Part shown: one piece after another, positions 12,690 to 23,887 of the stretch
How positions within the stretch are numbered: position 1 is the first letter of the stretch
Layout of the letters: every line of letters starts with the position of its first letter
Source of the DNA: Lithospermum erythrorhizon
Taxonomy: Eukaryota; Streptophyta; Magnoliopsida; Boraginales; Boraginaceae
Reading direction: 5' to 3'
Length of the DNA: 64,000 bases
Assembly: GCA_019722365.1 (NCBI GenBank)
Contig: JADFUC010001574.1
Location: forward strand, 62,001-126,000
Position numbers and translations under genes: made by a program
Notes under the pieces: generated by a model
Told to the model about the DNA's origin: nothing
Database searches by the model: none
The model's input: only the letters and a program-made list of their open reading frames with translations

Positions 12690-13610
12690 CCATCTTGCAT
12701 TTGCTGCTTGTTGCACTATAGACGACATTCAAATTTTCTTACCACCAATATAGTAAAGGCTCTGCAGTGATCTAGCTCTTTTCTTGCATTCTTTGTGCCC
12801 ATCTGGCTCGTCTCATACCAACAAAACTAAATTATAGATTTTCCTGGATCAGAGATATTTCTTTGCTGTGTATTTGAGATGAAACTAGTATGATTTTTGG
12901 TTTGTCTGTATATTTTTCTAAGAGAATCCTTTAAGCCCCTTATTGTCATAACAGTGCCCAGTTATTGCAAAAGCCGATACTTCTTTCACTTCTCGTGGTC
13001 ACTGTTTGCTACATATTTTCCACTTTCAAATGCCATGAATTTTGTTGACATTTAAATTCACGAAGATTCTTTTTTATTAATAGATAAAGCAAGAAATACA
13101 AAATGTTCAAGTGATAATATCCTACCTTATGTAGGAGAGAGTTAGAATGATAGTCGAACCTCATTTTTTAATAAAAGTTTATTTGTAGTACACATGGTTT
13201 CTCTTAATTAAATCAGTATTAAGGGGTCGGAGTTGTTTGACAACAATAATCCTCATAGTATTCATAACAAGTTGAGATTTGTATTCCATAACGGAATCTT
13301 AAATTTTTGAAACTTTTGATCAAGCTGATTAATAAAAATGAAATGGTCAAATGAAGCTCGACTAATAAGCCATTTTTATAATGAAATTTAAACTTTCATT
13401 AAAACACGTTTAAAATGAAACATCCCTTACACTACGCTTCATGAAAATGTGATGGCATTATTGCTTCTTAAAGTATAGCTGGAATGCCATTTTTATCAAG
13501 CATCATCTAATATGCCAATCTAACACCAATTGAAGTATAGATGATGTCCTTAACTCTCCACCATAATAGTTCTAAATTGAAATCATAACAATAATCATAC
13601 TTCCCCTACC
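12690..13610. other. Convergent intergenic spacer
   Basis: This spacer holds the 3' flanks of the VMS1-type gene (+) and the SRS gene (-), which converge tail to tail. It is AT-rich. No additional gene, RNA or repeat was recognised. Confidence 0.6.
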
Positions 13611-15022
13611 CTATCTACCAATACCAACACCACCACTATATCCTCCCAAATGCAGTTCAGCTATATTAGGAATCCCATCTTTTGGATGAGCAATTCCTTT
13701 ATCATACAAAACCCCTTTGAATATATGGCCTCCTATTTTAACTAGAGCCTCATAAGCATACTCATCTTCACCATCTTCAATTGCAGTGAATCGCATACAC
13801 TTGAACTTTGCCTGAGCTTGCACTTGTTCAGGCAAAGATTCTTTAAAACTCGCATCTGTTCAAAATAAAAAAATTCAATATATATTTTGAAACAAAAAGT
13901 TTAGGATCCCTTTGGAAACTCACATTTGTTTCTATTTTTTCGTATTTAATTACATTAAGTAAAAAGTAAACGAGTATTTGTTGTGTATATAAAAACTAAA
14001 AACGTCGATACGTTTGGTTACAAAAATCATTGATGAATCACTTCTAAAATCTATGACCAAATTTATCCATCCCTGTCCAAAATCATTGAACTAGGTGAAC
14101 CATTTAGTGTCTATTAACCTAGACGAATAAACAAATGGAACCCAAACCAGTGATTTAAAGTTTAACATACATTCACCTAAGTTCACTTCACCTCAATCCA
14201 AGCCGACCATAAATATACTTAAAATAAAATTCATAATCTTTGGCAAAAAATACTCTCTCTATTCGTATCTACTTGATCATGTACCTTAAAATTACTTTAT
14301 TAAGAAGAGATCGATTAAATTTTAATATTTTTAAGAATTGAGAAAATTATCAACCAATGAAAAATAAAAATAAACAAGACAAAACAATGATGCTACACAA
14401 TTTTTAAAAGTTTAATACAAAAGTTAAAAAAGTAAAGGATGAAGTAAAAAGTAAAAAAATAGAATTGTAACGCGATCAAGTAAATAGAAATAGAAATAAT
14501 ATTAATACCTTGGTGAGCGCTATCAAAACTCCTTGGGGTAGTTGTGTTGGAAGTTGAAGTATGTTCGGAAGCTGTTCCAGTTGGACAATTGGTAACGAGC
14601 CTGGGTTTCTTGGAAGCCGAGGACGAATTGGAGTGCTTATCACGTCTGCGAGAAGAAGCAGGGATCCAAGTGCTCTTGACGTGAGTGGTACAATCATAGC
14701 CTCTACTTTTGCAACATGTCCTACATCTTCCATGTCCACAATCTTTCTTGGCTTGATTCCCACAATCCAGACAAGCCATAGTAGTGTTATTGCCCCCCTG
14801 TTGATGAGATGGAGTAGCTGAAAGAAGAGGTATGAGATTCACTCCAACTCCAACACCTTGTGTAGTGTAATTGTTCCCTAGTGAACCCAAGGCGTCGAAG
14901 CTGATTGTCGACGAATCTTGGTTGTGCTCGGGTGGAGCCACCACGAATCCGACACCTACCATGTTGTTCATATCTGTAGGCAGACCATAGTTGATCTGCC
15001 TACTTGAAGAAGAAGGCCACAT
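13611..15022 (-). CDS. SRS: SHI-related (SRS/STY/LRP1-type) zinc-finger transcription factor
   Basis: SRS proteins are nuclear, plant-specific transcription factors that activate auxin-biosynthesis genes and shape gynoecium, leaf and root primordia. Two exons read on the - strand: 15022-14509 and 13855-13611, 252 residues, with a phase-1 GT-AG intron. The RING-like finger (residues about 84-111) fits C-x2-C-x7-C-x4-C-x2-CC-x6-C exactly, beginning [19 protein letters not shown] and followed by the basic [13 protein letters not shown]. Exon 2 carries the second family hallmark, the IGGH domain ([32 protein letters not shown], about 188-221), used for dimerisation. The first ATG (15022) gives MWPSSSSRQ. 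At 252 residues it is at the short end for the family. The intron contains a MITE abutting the donor. Which SRS paralogue this is cannot be decided here. Confidence 0.95.
14253..14499. mobile_element. Stowaway-like MITE in SRS intron
   Basis: Left end CTCTCTCTATTCGTATCTAC..TTGATCATG and right end GCGATCAAGTAAATAG..AATAATA are imperfect inverted repeats, bounded by TA on both sides (14251-14252 and 14500-14501). The interior resembles the MITE at about 33771-33998: both carry the words CTTAAAAT..TTTATTAAGA, ..AATGATG.. and AAGTAAA.GATGAAGTAAAAAG. The right end lies about 6 bases from the SRS exon 1 splice donor. Confidence 0.72.
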
Positions 15023-15820
15023 TCTTTATTATGACTTTCGTACTAAACCTAAACCAAATCAAATACTACTACTTGGACTATAGTACTCCAATAGTCCTAC
15101 TATACTTGAAAGAATTTCTATATTTTTTCACGTCTATATCATGAAAAAGTAACCAAACTTAGCAAATCTTTAAGAAATCTAGATGAATGAAGAAGTGGGG
15201 TCACTATAATTCTTTGAGCAGATGGATTTTGCCGGCTAAAAGGACAGATTATTAGAGAGAGAAGAAGGGGACATAAATGGGGTATTTGTTACTGTTAGCT
15301 GGTTGTTTGAAGCAGAAAAAAAAGGGCGGGTGTGTTTTTAATACTAATAGTAGAAAAAGGGTTGTTTCACTTTCAACTTTCTTCTGCACTTCTTTGGCCT
15401 TTTTAGTATATAAATTCTTGTTTTTGAGAGTGACTTATGGGAGGGAGCTTATTACCAGTAGATATAGTTGAATGGTAAACGAGAGAGAGATAGACACACA
15501 AGAATGAATACTGCTGACTTTTTGTGTGGCTAGGTATGCATATGGAGTATCTCTTTTCTGTAATTTCTGTTGTATCTTTTCTGGGAGAAAACATTTTTGT
15601 TTTTGTTTTTATTTTTCTTCTTCTTAGTGTGTCTATAGTGGCCTCGTTTTTGGTAAATTTTAGGGGTACGAATGTAGGACACTTGATTATTAAATGATTT
15701 AAAGTTTTGTCGTGTGGGACTGTTTGGCCTAGGAGATTGATTTTGATGGAATGATGTTTGTGATCTGTCACCTAATAATGGTCATTAATTATAAATTATT
15801 ATTACTCCGTTTAAAATCAC
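15023..15820 (-). promoter_or_regulatory. SRS upstream region with GA-rich leader
   Basis: This is sequence 5' of the SRS start codon, read on the - strand. It contains GAGAGAGAAGAAGG at about 15255 and GAGAGAGATAGACACA at about 15482 (+ strand letters), i.e. CT-rich stretches on the sense strand, typical of plant 5' leaders. No firm TATA box was assigned. No other gene was seen. Confidence 0.4.
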
Positions 15821-15824
15821 AAGA

Positions 15825-16290
15825 AATGATGTGCGTATTTTTTGGGTCAGCCTCTCTGAATACTTCTTGAACTAGGATGCACTTTGGAATATGAGTGCGG
15901 TGGATTTCTTTCTTATCGTCGATTGACGCAGTTAAATCACATGATTGAATGAGAGATGCTTGATTGGCGGAAGCTATCTTCACGGATAGTCACATGTAAT
16001 TCGGTATCCGTCCCTTTTTGAAAGTGTGCTTGAGTGGCCTTGTCTGTTTCCGTCTTAAAGTCGATGCGGATAATTGTTGTATTATAGGTGTGAGCAAGAA
16101 ATTAGCATGACCTCATGTGATTTGGTAAACATGTATATATAGTGCCTTGATAGAAGTCGGTGTATGGGGAGTGTGAGGTATTGCAGTGTCTATGTTATTG
16201 TATAAGAGTGAAAAGTATATATTCTTCTCTTTTAGCCAGGCCGGAAGTAATGATGATAAAAGCATATCTTGGAGTGCATGGCTGGTGTCG
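15825..16290 (-). repeat. Left LTR of the Gypsy element (3' LTR in - orientation)
   Basis: This segment aligns with 26665-27115 over most of its length, with many substitutions and indels, which indicates an old insertion. Boundaries are approximate. On the - strand it is the 3' LTR. Confidence 0.65.
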
Positions 16291-16556
16291 TTGCCCGCCA
16301 TTTGTTGTGCAATCTTTGCAGTAGTCATTAAGGGATTTAATTATTTAAATTGTCTTTTCCTTAGAATTATCCATCGAGCGTCCATCACCTTTAAGCGATC
16401 CGCCTGAGAAATTTGTAAAGAAATTGGTGAATAAGTCTCAAAGAATAAGTTCGCATCGTCAATCAACTATTTAAGCCCCCTTTTTATTGGGACGATCGCG
16501 AATCTTTCGTCCTTGCATTTCTTGGAACCAATTAAATGGTGGGCTGTCACCGGCCT

Positions 16557-16563
16557 TATAAAA
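16557..16563 (+). promoter_or_regulatory. TATA-like box upstream of the antisense ORF region
   Basis: TATAAAA lies in a CGGCCTTATAAAAGGTGG context on the + strand, about 1.1 kb upstream of the antisense ORF remnants and just inside the left LTR. Its location suggests a separate internal promoter for the opposite-strand gene. That is an inference; function is not shown. Confidence 0.4.
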
Positions 16564-17649
16564 GGTGGCGCGTACTTTTTTTCACTTTTGTACTTACTGA
16601 CCTTTCAATTTCAAATTACTCTCTCGGCCGCCCCTCGAAAAATGCGTTTCAAATTATTTCCCATGTATTTCTTTACATGTTAATCTTCGTGTTGTTAGAT
16701 TGATATTTGCAATTTCATAGTGAGTTGGCATTGTTTGTGAGTGTTTATTGACTCCTTTTGACCAGATAATCTTGCACCTGGCGTCCCAGATTATCGGTCT
16801 CGACCTTTATTATTTGAAAGCAGCGTCTGAGTTTGTCCACTCTCCTTTTAAACCTACAGTATTACGCGAGGTTCGTATTTCTTTGAAGCCTTTTCTCTTT
16901 TAATACAAAGTTATTCACTTTTGCTGTAATTCTACATCGTTATTGAAGTGATGGCTGGTAGTGGAATACTAAAAAGCCACTCATATTCGCCTAATTGCGA
17001 AAAGCTCTCCCGATTAAATCGATAGATGAGAATACCCTCGACGGTACAATTTTATATACCTCGTGGAGTCTTTGAAGTTAGAATTAAAACTTAGTAACAC
17101 TCCATATTACGTCTGTTAGCTACGTGGCCTTGAAATAGGAGAAGCAGCATGGCGACATCTTGAGGGAAATCGGTATTGTCGTTTTAATCGATTGCCTCCG
17201 AATCATGGCTATAGGTGCAGATTCTACGAGGTTCTTCTAACGGCGTGAAGCCTATTTGAAAGGTGTCCTTACTTGATCAGTGAATAAGGTGAGGACTCTG
17301 GTGACTACCCCTCTTATATCATGAATTTGCTTCTCGTTCCTTTTACGGATTGTGAATTGTGGTATATTAAGGAGTATTTCTCTAAATCCGGATAGCGTGG
17401 GTAATGCAGAGTTCTGATAAGGGTGATTCTATAATGGCGCATCGTAAGGAGAAAAGATGTAGAGAGTCTTTTTGTCTGGACAACTCTTTTATTTTTAGCA
17501 ACTTTCTCCTTTGGCATGCGTACACCGCTGGTATGGGTGTAACAACTTTATTTAGAACATATGAATAGAACCCCAGGTGAAATCCATCCTATTGGTTGGC
17601 TAAATATAACCATTTTCTAAGTTGCAGCCAATAAAATTTAGGGTCGGCA

Positions 17650-19480
17650 TCCTGCATTTTGCTAACCTTTTCAACACAGCATATGCCTTTTGACACTTCA
17701 CTGTCCGCAAAAGGGGGTGAACGATTAAGTAAGAACTTCTTAGCTATTCCAAGCCCCAATAAAGTTCATAAAAATAGATTCGATGGCCAATGGTTCTTTT
17801 ACCCCGATGAGCAGCATGGGGCCCAGGGGTTCCGTCGATTGGACAGCGAGAGAAGCGTGTACTACATTGTGAAGGACTCACGCTTCGCAAAAAGTCAAAT
17901 TCAGTGACTTGATCGGCGATCCCTAAGAAACCTTCTTGGAAGGCTTATTGTGAAGAAGGTGCTTTAATCATGGCCGGTCTGATCCATGATAAGATGTATA
18001 ATCCATGCAGCAATCCTCCGCTTACTTGAGGTATTTATGTTGGCCTTTTGTATGTGCTTTCCTTTTATCTTTCTTTATTCTAACTTTGTCATGCTCTTGT
18101 TTGTAGTTCAGGATTCGTTAGGAGTGCTAAATCCTTGAAAGTGGAGGTGGAAGTAATATGAAAGGTAAGTCCTCGTTTCGATTATTAGAGCCCTTGATAC
18201 GCAAGCACGCATTTTACGAGATGCGACTCACATCCCCGTCGTCTCTTAAAAGGAGTTCTCTTACGTAGCCATCATTCTTGCTTCTAAGAAGGCTAGAGCG
18301 TTAAACGCGGTCACCGCTGCTTCCTCGAACTTTCGGCTTTTCTGAGCCGTAGTCGTCTCCTTGAATGGCAGGTTGACAGCTTGACTCAAGAAGCCCATTT
18401 GGGAGACTGAAAGGAGAATCAAAAGTTCCCTCGCATCGCTCTTGTAAAACGATACTTCTTCTTTTAGTGAAAGCTAGGGCAAGCTCGAAAAAGAGTAAAG
18501 GGAAAATCGTTCCTGCATGAGAGGGCTCATCGGTTGATTGTTATACAACCAAGTATGAAGGTACGTATTCCGCTTCTAATGGTCTGTACATTGAGAGGGG
18601 TCATCTATGGAACAAGCCCATGAAACTTTCATGATGTTCATCCCGCATCGGGTGAAGAGGCGGAAACATCCCACTAGTGATCCTATGGATGCTTTCGCCT
18701 TATTTGCCCTCTACATGATAAAGGTACTTTCCAAGAGAGTTCCCATTTTCACTTTCTTCATATGTCCTCAAATTCTCACTAGATCTTACTTTTTAGTTTT
18801 CATTATCGTAGGCTCTCAATGCCAGCTATGCATGTACTACTCTTGTGAGGCTGTGGCGAAATCCTTTGAGAAGACACATAAGAGAGTTGGAAAATGCGAG
18901 TCTACCGCTTCGAGAGGAAGAAGAAGCTGAGCGATTGCGAGAGGAGGCCACTCTCATTTGAGGAGTTGAAATGCAAACAACCCGGGAGGAGAAAGCCAAC
19001 CGTGGGCTTGATGTACCAAAAAGTGCGGCACCACGAAGGCGGATGCTAAAGCTAAAGAAGCGACCATCTTTGGTGAAAGATGTGGAGGGCTCGTTCGCCT
19101 GCTGGAGGCCGCTAAAGAGCGAGGATGCTAAGGCTCGTGCTTTGAAGGTTGACCCGGCGCCTTGTTCAAGCCGTGCGGCAATAGCTTCGGCCAGATAGAA
19201 GTTGAAGAGACTAAGCGGAGAGGTGACCTCTTCGTATAGGCAAAAGCGGCCCCCTTGTTGTTCTGAGTTTATGACCAGGTTCGCCCAGTAGCTACCTCAG
19301 GCTAGCGGGTATGTACAATGAGTTCGAAGGATATTTGAAGTATATTTTGAAGGCCTTTATGTGGACTCTCCTCTTGCTGAAGCTCCTGCCAAGGACGTTG
19401 AGGGGTGGCGAGCTTGCTGAAGGGGAGGTCGCTGATGAAGAAGGTGGCGGAAGTGGAGAAGTTGCTTGATTCGCCTATTT
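17650..19480 (+). pseudogene. Opposite-strand 'putative gypsy-type transposon' ORF remnant
   Basis: Several short + strand ORFs (17659-17907, 18607-18930, 18971-19198) are fragments of one decayed reading region. The first contains LLIPSPN-like sequence and NRFDGQWFFYPDEQ, resembling the W-K-x-R-F-F-F block of the plant 'putative gypsy-type transposon' family. The later ones are lysine/arginine/glutamate-rich, as in its coiled-coil tail. Its direction is opposite to gag-pol in the same element. The match is by motif only and is weaker than for the pol domains. Confidence 0.45.
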
Positions 19481-20749
19481 GTAATTTGAAACTTTGTTTT
19501 CTTGTGTTTCTTGAACATCTTTACTTTGTTTCCGTATTTTGTTGAATGTTTCTTTTTTATTAAGTAGTTTATTATCGCTTCGTTCGTTGTTGATTTTGTT
19601 GGCGTCTTTTTATATTGCTCGTCCCTTTGTGGTCCCCTTCAAGAATGTTTTTCCTTTGAAAAAAGGAAACATATTCTTGATGAGTTCAAGGGTGTTTAAA
19701 TATTATCTCTAGAAATTTAGTCTCAGTTGCGTCATTACCTTTGTTTTTTGCTAGATTTGAGTTGGAGTTTGCGAGTTGTCCTTGAAAGGGCGTCTCGCCC
19801 GTGATTAGCGTTTTGCGTCTTTGGGACCATCGAATTAAAGGTTTTCCTGGTTTGGCTCCCCAAGTTATTAACCTTTATAAGATTCAGCAAATGATCAGTT
19901 CGTTGATGAATTTGCATCGGGTATATTTACAATAGTTTGTCCATTGTATTGTTCTATTCGCTTTTAGTAATATTTGTTTGCTTTGGCTCAGAAACTTCAT
20001 AACAAGATGACTGCAATTCTATTTCATTGAATTCAAAATAACTTTAACAAGGTGTTGAGATTAGCATAATCTTGTGAGGCGTTCAAAATAATATCATGTC
20101 AGTAAAAACAAAATTCAAACACTTTACTTGCGGAGTTTGATAGCATGTCATGTATGGTGATTGGTTTACCCGTTGACATCTGATAACTTCGTGTATTCTT
20201 TGGTTCGACCACCTTAGTTACTTTCGTATGGTCCTTCCTTAGGACTTAGCTTGTTTTGCAATTTGGATAGGTTCATACATCCAGCGACACCCAAATCTTA
20301 CACCACAGATTGTGCATTCAACTGCTTTATTCTAGAGCGAGCCATGGAATCTTATCTTGAACCATCGAAGCGAGCTGTCCCTGTTTCATTTGTAAAGTGA
20401 GTTGTTGTACCTATTTGATTTGTTGTCCTCTTCATCGAAACCTCTTTGGCGATATGAGTGTAGCCCACTTCCCTTTGGCGAGCACATGATCCCGTAAGCT
20501 AGGGCAAATGGGGTTTCGCGGTCAGCGATGTGGTGTGGTGCGCCAATGACTTCAATCACGATTCACAATTTCTTGATCCAATGCCCCGTTATTCCTTTGG
20601 TTTGTACTGTATTCTTCTTTTAAGCCAGCGAAAATTATACTATTCATGACCTCACAGTTGACCGTTAAACTGAAGTAAGCAGAAGAACATGCTTTCTATG
20701 TCATACTTGCCTTGAAAACTCTACGAAGACTCTCCTTTCAAATTGGTCG

Positions 20750-21640
20750 TTATCCCCGAATGACACTTTGAATCCCAATCTTGTTATTATGTGCTTCCAA
20801 AAGTGCTCTGATATTATCTCCCTTTGGTCTTTTTCAAAGGGGCTAATTCTACCCATTTACTAAAATAATAGTCGACAATTAGAGTACATTAACGAGTAGA
20901 GCCAGTGAGAATCTTTGGCTCAATTTCGGTCGCCAAAATAATGCCTAAGGCTGGGATGGTTGTTGGCTTCTTGAGCCGAGCAAGCCGAGCCGAGCTCATT
21001 TAGCAGTGGAAATTCTAAATTTTGAAGGGACAAGTAAACAAAAATAATAGAGATAAACATTAATTGTCAGTTAAAAATTGGATATTGACATTGATAGATT
21101 ATAATAAAATTCATCATATGACACGTTAGTCTTTGATAATAAATTTGAATCAACACAAAATTATAATAAAGCTGGTCTTTAATATATAATAATTTCATAT
21201 AACCGAACTCACAGAGGCAATTTCGCAGTGACTCTACCGAGAACAACGACACGGCCAATTTCTTTAGCTTATTTCAAATATAATATTTGAGCTTCTAGCA
21301 AATCGCTTGGTTGAGCTCGGCTTCGTGCTTTCTAGTCGGTAGCTTGCGACTACAACATCTTCAACCTCCTTTTCCTTTGGTAGCTTTCTACAAGTAGATT
21401 CTCTCATGGCGGGGAAAATTAGTTAGTGTTAATTGTTAGCGTGGCGGTGGTTTTGGTGTATAGTGTTTAACCTTTGGCATGCATCGAAATGTGTTTTCAT
21501 ACTTCGCCAGCGTCTTTTGACAAAGTAGGCCAAAAGCGGTTCTTGTGATCTTTAAGAGACCGACCACCCATGTGGTACCCCTTGACCATTCATATTTGAA
21601 ATAAGACCTTAGAAGGATGTTGTGGGGCGGATACAAACAA
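20750..21640 (-). pseudogene. Gypsy integrase remnant (zinc-binding and core), interrupted
   Basis: Reading the - strand, 21640-21440 gives a WPTLSKDA..ACQRLN-like stretch after frame correction, matching the H2C2 zinc-binding end of Gypsy integrases. The region 20900-20750 gives VDYYFSKWVELAPLKKTKG followed by a frame-broken trace of the conserved FGIP segment, the start of the DDE core. Between them, at about 20955-21335, lies unrelated AT-rich DNA bounded by GAGCCGAGC/GAGCTCGGC words, apparently a secondary insertion. Stops and indels throughout show it is inactive. Confidence 0.7.
20955..21335. mobile_element. Small insertion inside the integrase remnant (hAT-like MITE?)
   Basis: The left boundary carries AAGCCGAGCCGAGCTCATT and the right boundary TGAGCTCGGCTTCG, which are inverted relative to each other. 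The interior is AT-rich and non-coding, and it splits the integrase zinc finger from its catalytic core. Similar GAGCC/GGCTC termini occur in plant hAT-type MITEs. Target duplications were not identified, so the class is uncertain. Confidence 0.45.
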
Positions 21641-22084
21641 CAACGGACCGTCTACTAATTTTGTACAACTGTCCACAGTGCAATTGAAATTTATAACTTA
21701 TGTTTTGTGTTTTCTTTAGCCCACAGTTTGTGCGCTGTAATTGTCGTGAAAAGCGAGATACTTAGCTGGGTTTTCGCCCGGTCCTTGGAATTCAATGTGC
21801 TAACAAGCGTCACCAACGCTAGCAAGTTAAGTCTACTTGGCTTCGATGTATACCCTGTCTTTTGGCGGTTCATCATAATAAGTTGTAGCGAGTTGGACGG
21901 TCTATCTGAGTTTTCATTAAATGCTTTTGGGGCGTGTTGAAGATGGTTTAACGAAACCTTTTTGCCAAGATTCTGACATACCGTGATGTTCGTGAGATTT
22001 CATTTTTTTACTCCACGCTCACCATTTATTTGATCCATTACCCGGCTTAGAATTAGCCTCTTTACTATCATTTAAACGCGTCGA

Positions 22085-22330
22085 GTCTTTGCGACATGAG
22101 CACGCTATCATTGCCTCGTATTCCGACGTTGTTGGTGGTCTCGAATGATGAGAACCTTAGGGAGCGTAATACTCCGTCTAAGTTGATTAAGGCCGCTTGA
22201 ATCGCAATTCACTGGCCTTTGTTGTTCCTCTGCTCCATGACATATACGCGTTCGGGTATCGAGAGGATTCTTGTAATTTCACTTGTGTCCGTGATTCTCC
22301 AGCAGGTGATGAGGAGATCATTATCGCAAA
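22085..22330 (-). pseudogene. Gypsy RNase H remnant
   Basis: On the - strand at about 22170-22120, TTNN followed after a one-base slip by EYEAMIA matches the TNNxAEYEAL motif of Gypsy RNase H. It lies between the RT and integrase remnants, as expected for pol order. It is short and broken. Confidence 0.55.
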
Positions 22331-22889
22331 CTTTTATGCTTGTTTTTTTGCACATAGATGATGTCCAGACTCATGACTCTACTTCCCGTGTAGTCATCCG
22401 CTTTAGACAAAGAAGGACTTGTGAGGATCTTGATAGTTGTCGATGACCAGCTGTTATGGGATGGGACTTTCGAAGTATGGTTTATTTTGCGGCAATCACG
22501 GAGGCGGATGCAAGTTGTCAATTATTGGATATCTTTCCTCCGATCCGTACTTGGCATCATGGCTAACATAATATATTATTATTGGCACTGCTTGTATTAC
22601 CGCCTCGCGCGTGTACACTACTTACGGCTCGTGCACTTGACTTCATACAATTGCAATTCCACTGCCAGCTTCTTTTGGGCGAAAGTAGTTGTGGCGATCC
22701 CAAGTATTATTTCAAATCTTTAAAAGCCTTATTAAATTCGTCATCGAAAACTTGTTTGTTGGCCTTTCTTTAAATTTTTTGAAAGAAAGGAAGGTTTGAC
22801 TCCCAGTTAGGAAATAAGATAAACTAGGCGCCCCTAAGCGTCCGATTGACTTACGGATATCCTTATAAGCGTTTGGCGGCTTCATTTTT

Positions 22890-23100
22890 TAAAAGCGCTT
22901 TGATTTTTTATCCGGGTTGGACTCAATTCCTCTTTCACTTATCATATAACCCAGAAACTTTCCAATTTACTCGAAGAAACTCTTCTCGAGGTTGAGTTTT
23001 GACTTGTTCACCAATCGTGTAATAAAGGTACTCCCCTCGGGTTATGAGTGTTCATTGCTTATTTTGCTCTTTAAGCGACATATCGTCCCTATATCTCCAT
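22890..23100 (-). pseudogene. Gypsy reverse transcriptase remnant
   Basis: On the - strand, 22998-22907 reads KLNLEKSFFE then a stop, then IGKFLGYMISERGIE and SNPDK. This is the conserved block after the RT catalytic motif, where FLGYMVSERGIE-type sequences are diagnostic of Tat/Athila-type Gypsy elements. The catalytic YxDD motif upstream was not readable. Upstream pol out to about 25 kb is too decayed to annotate. Confidence 0.7.
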
Positions 23101-23887
23101 GTTTCGCCCGATCTATGGTTCAAACATGAGTATTGACTTCGATCGAATATATGTGGTTCCTCGTTCTTTAATCGAATGTGACTCTCGGCAGTATAGCGAT
23201 ATTCGGTTATAAAGGCATTTTTTCCTCTTCCTCGGAAGTATTCTTATTTGGTGATAACTTCTTGAGCGTCCATAAAGGCGAACTTACATTGCCCCGCTGC
23301 CATCCACCCAATCGCCCAAAGTAGTGCTTGGGTAGAATTCTTTTGGACATGCTTTATTGATTTGTGAAATATTTAACCGTTGTTATTGATTTTTTACCAA
23401 TACAACATTCGCTATCAACTTAGGCTGTAATTCTCGGATGACACTAGTCTTGAGAAAATTGGCGACTTCTATCTTATCGCCACGTTTTATCTTATTTGAA
23501 TGTTAACTTTTCATTTGTTTGACGAGAGGAAACAGCGGATTGACATGGGCGATGAAACAACAGGGTCATTGCGGGGCATGTCTTACATCGTACAAAGATA
23601 TTTGCGAATTCTGGATTAATTTGTTGAGATATGTACTTGCATCAAAGTTGGTACCCGTTATAGTCAAGAGCCAATCCACATTTGTAAATTGCGCACGGAA
23701 TGTTGTGCTTTCGTCGAGCCTTTCCGTTGTCGCCCGTAACCTTGCGACTCCTAAAGATTTTGAGAATGTCAGGTGAATCCGGTAAGTGGGGTTAAATGCA
23801 GTACTTATTATTATGTTTTACAGGCGGGGTTGAGTTTGTGTCGAAAGCGTTGAGGTAAATGATATCGGATGAGAGCAGCGCCATATT

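Noticed and set aside
14561..14821. ORF opposite the SRS finger exon
   Set aside because: A shadow of the well-supported SRS exon on the other strand.
15403..15771. 122-codon - strand ORF upstream of SRS
   Set aside because: Low-complexity Lys/Thr/His content with no domain. It lies in the 5' flank of SRS and is better explained as non-coding leader or promoter.
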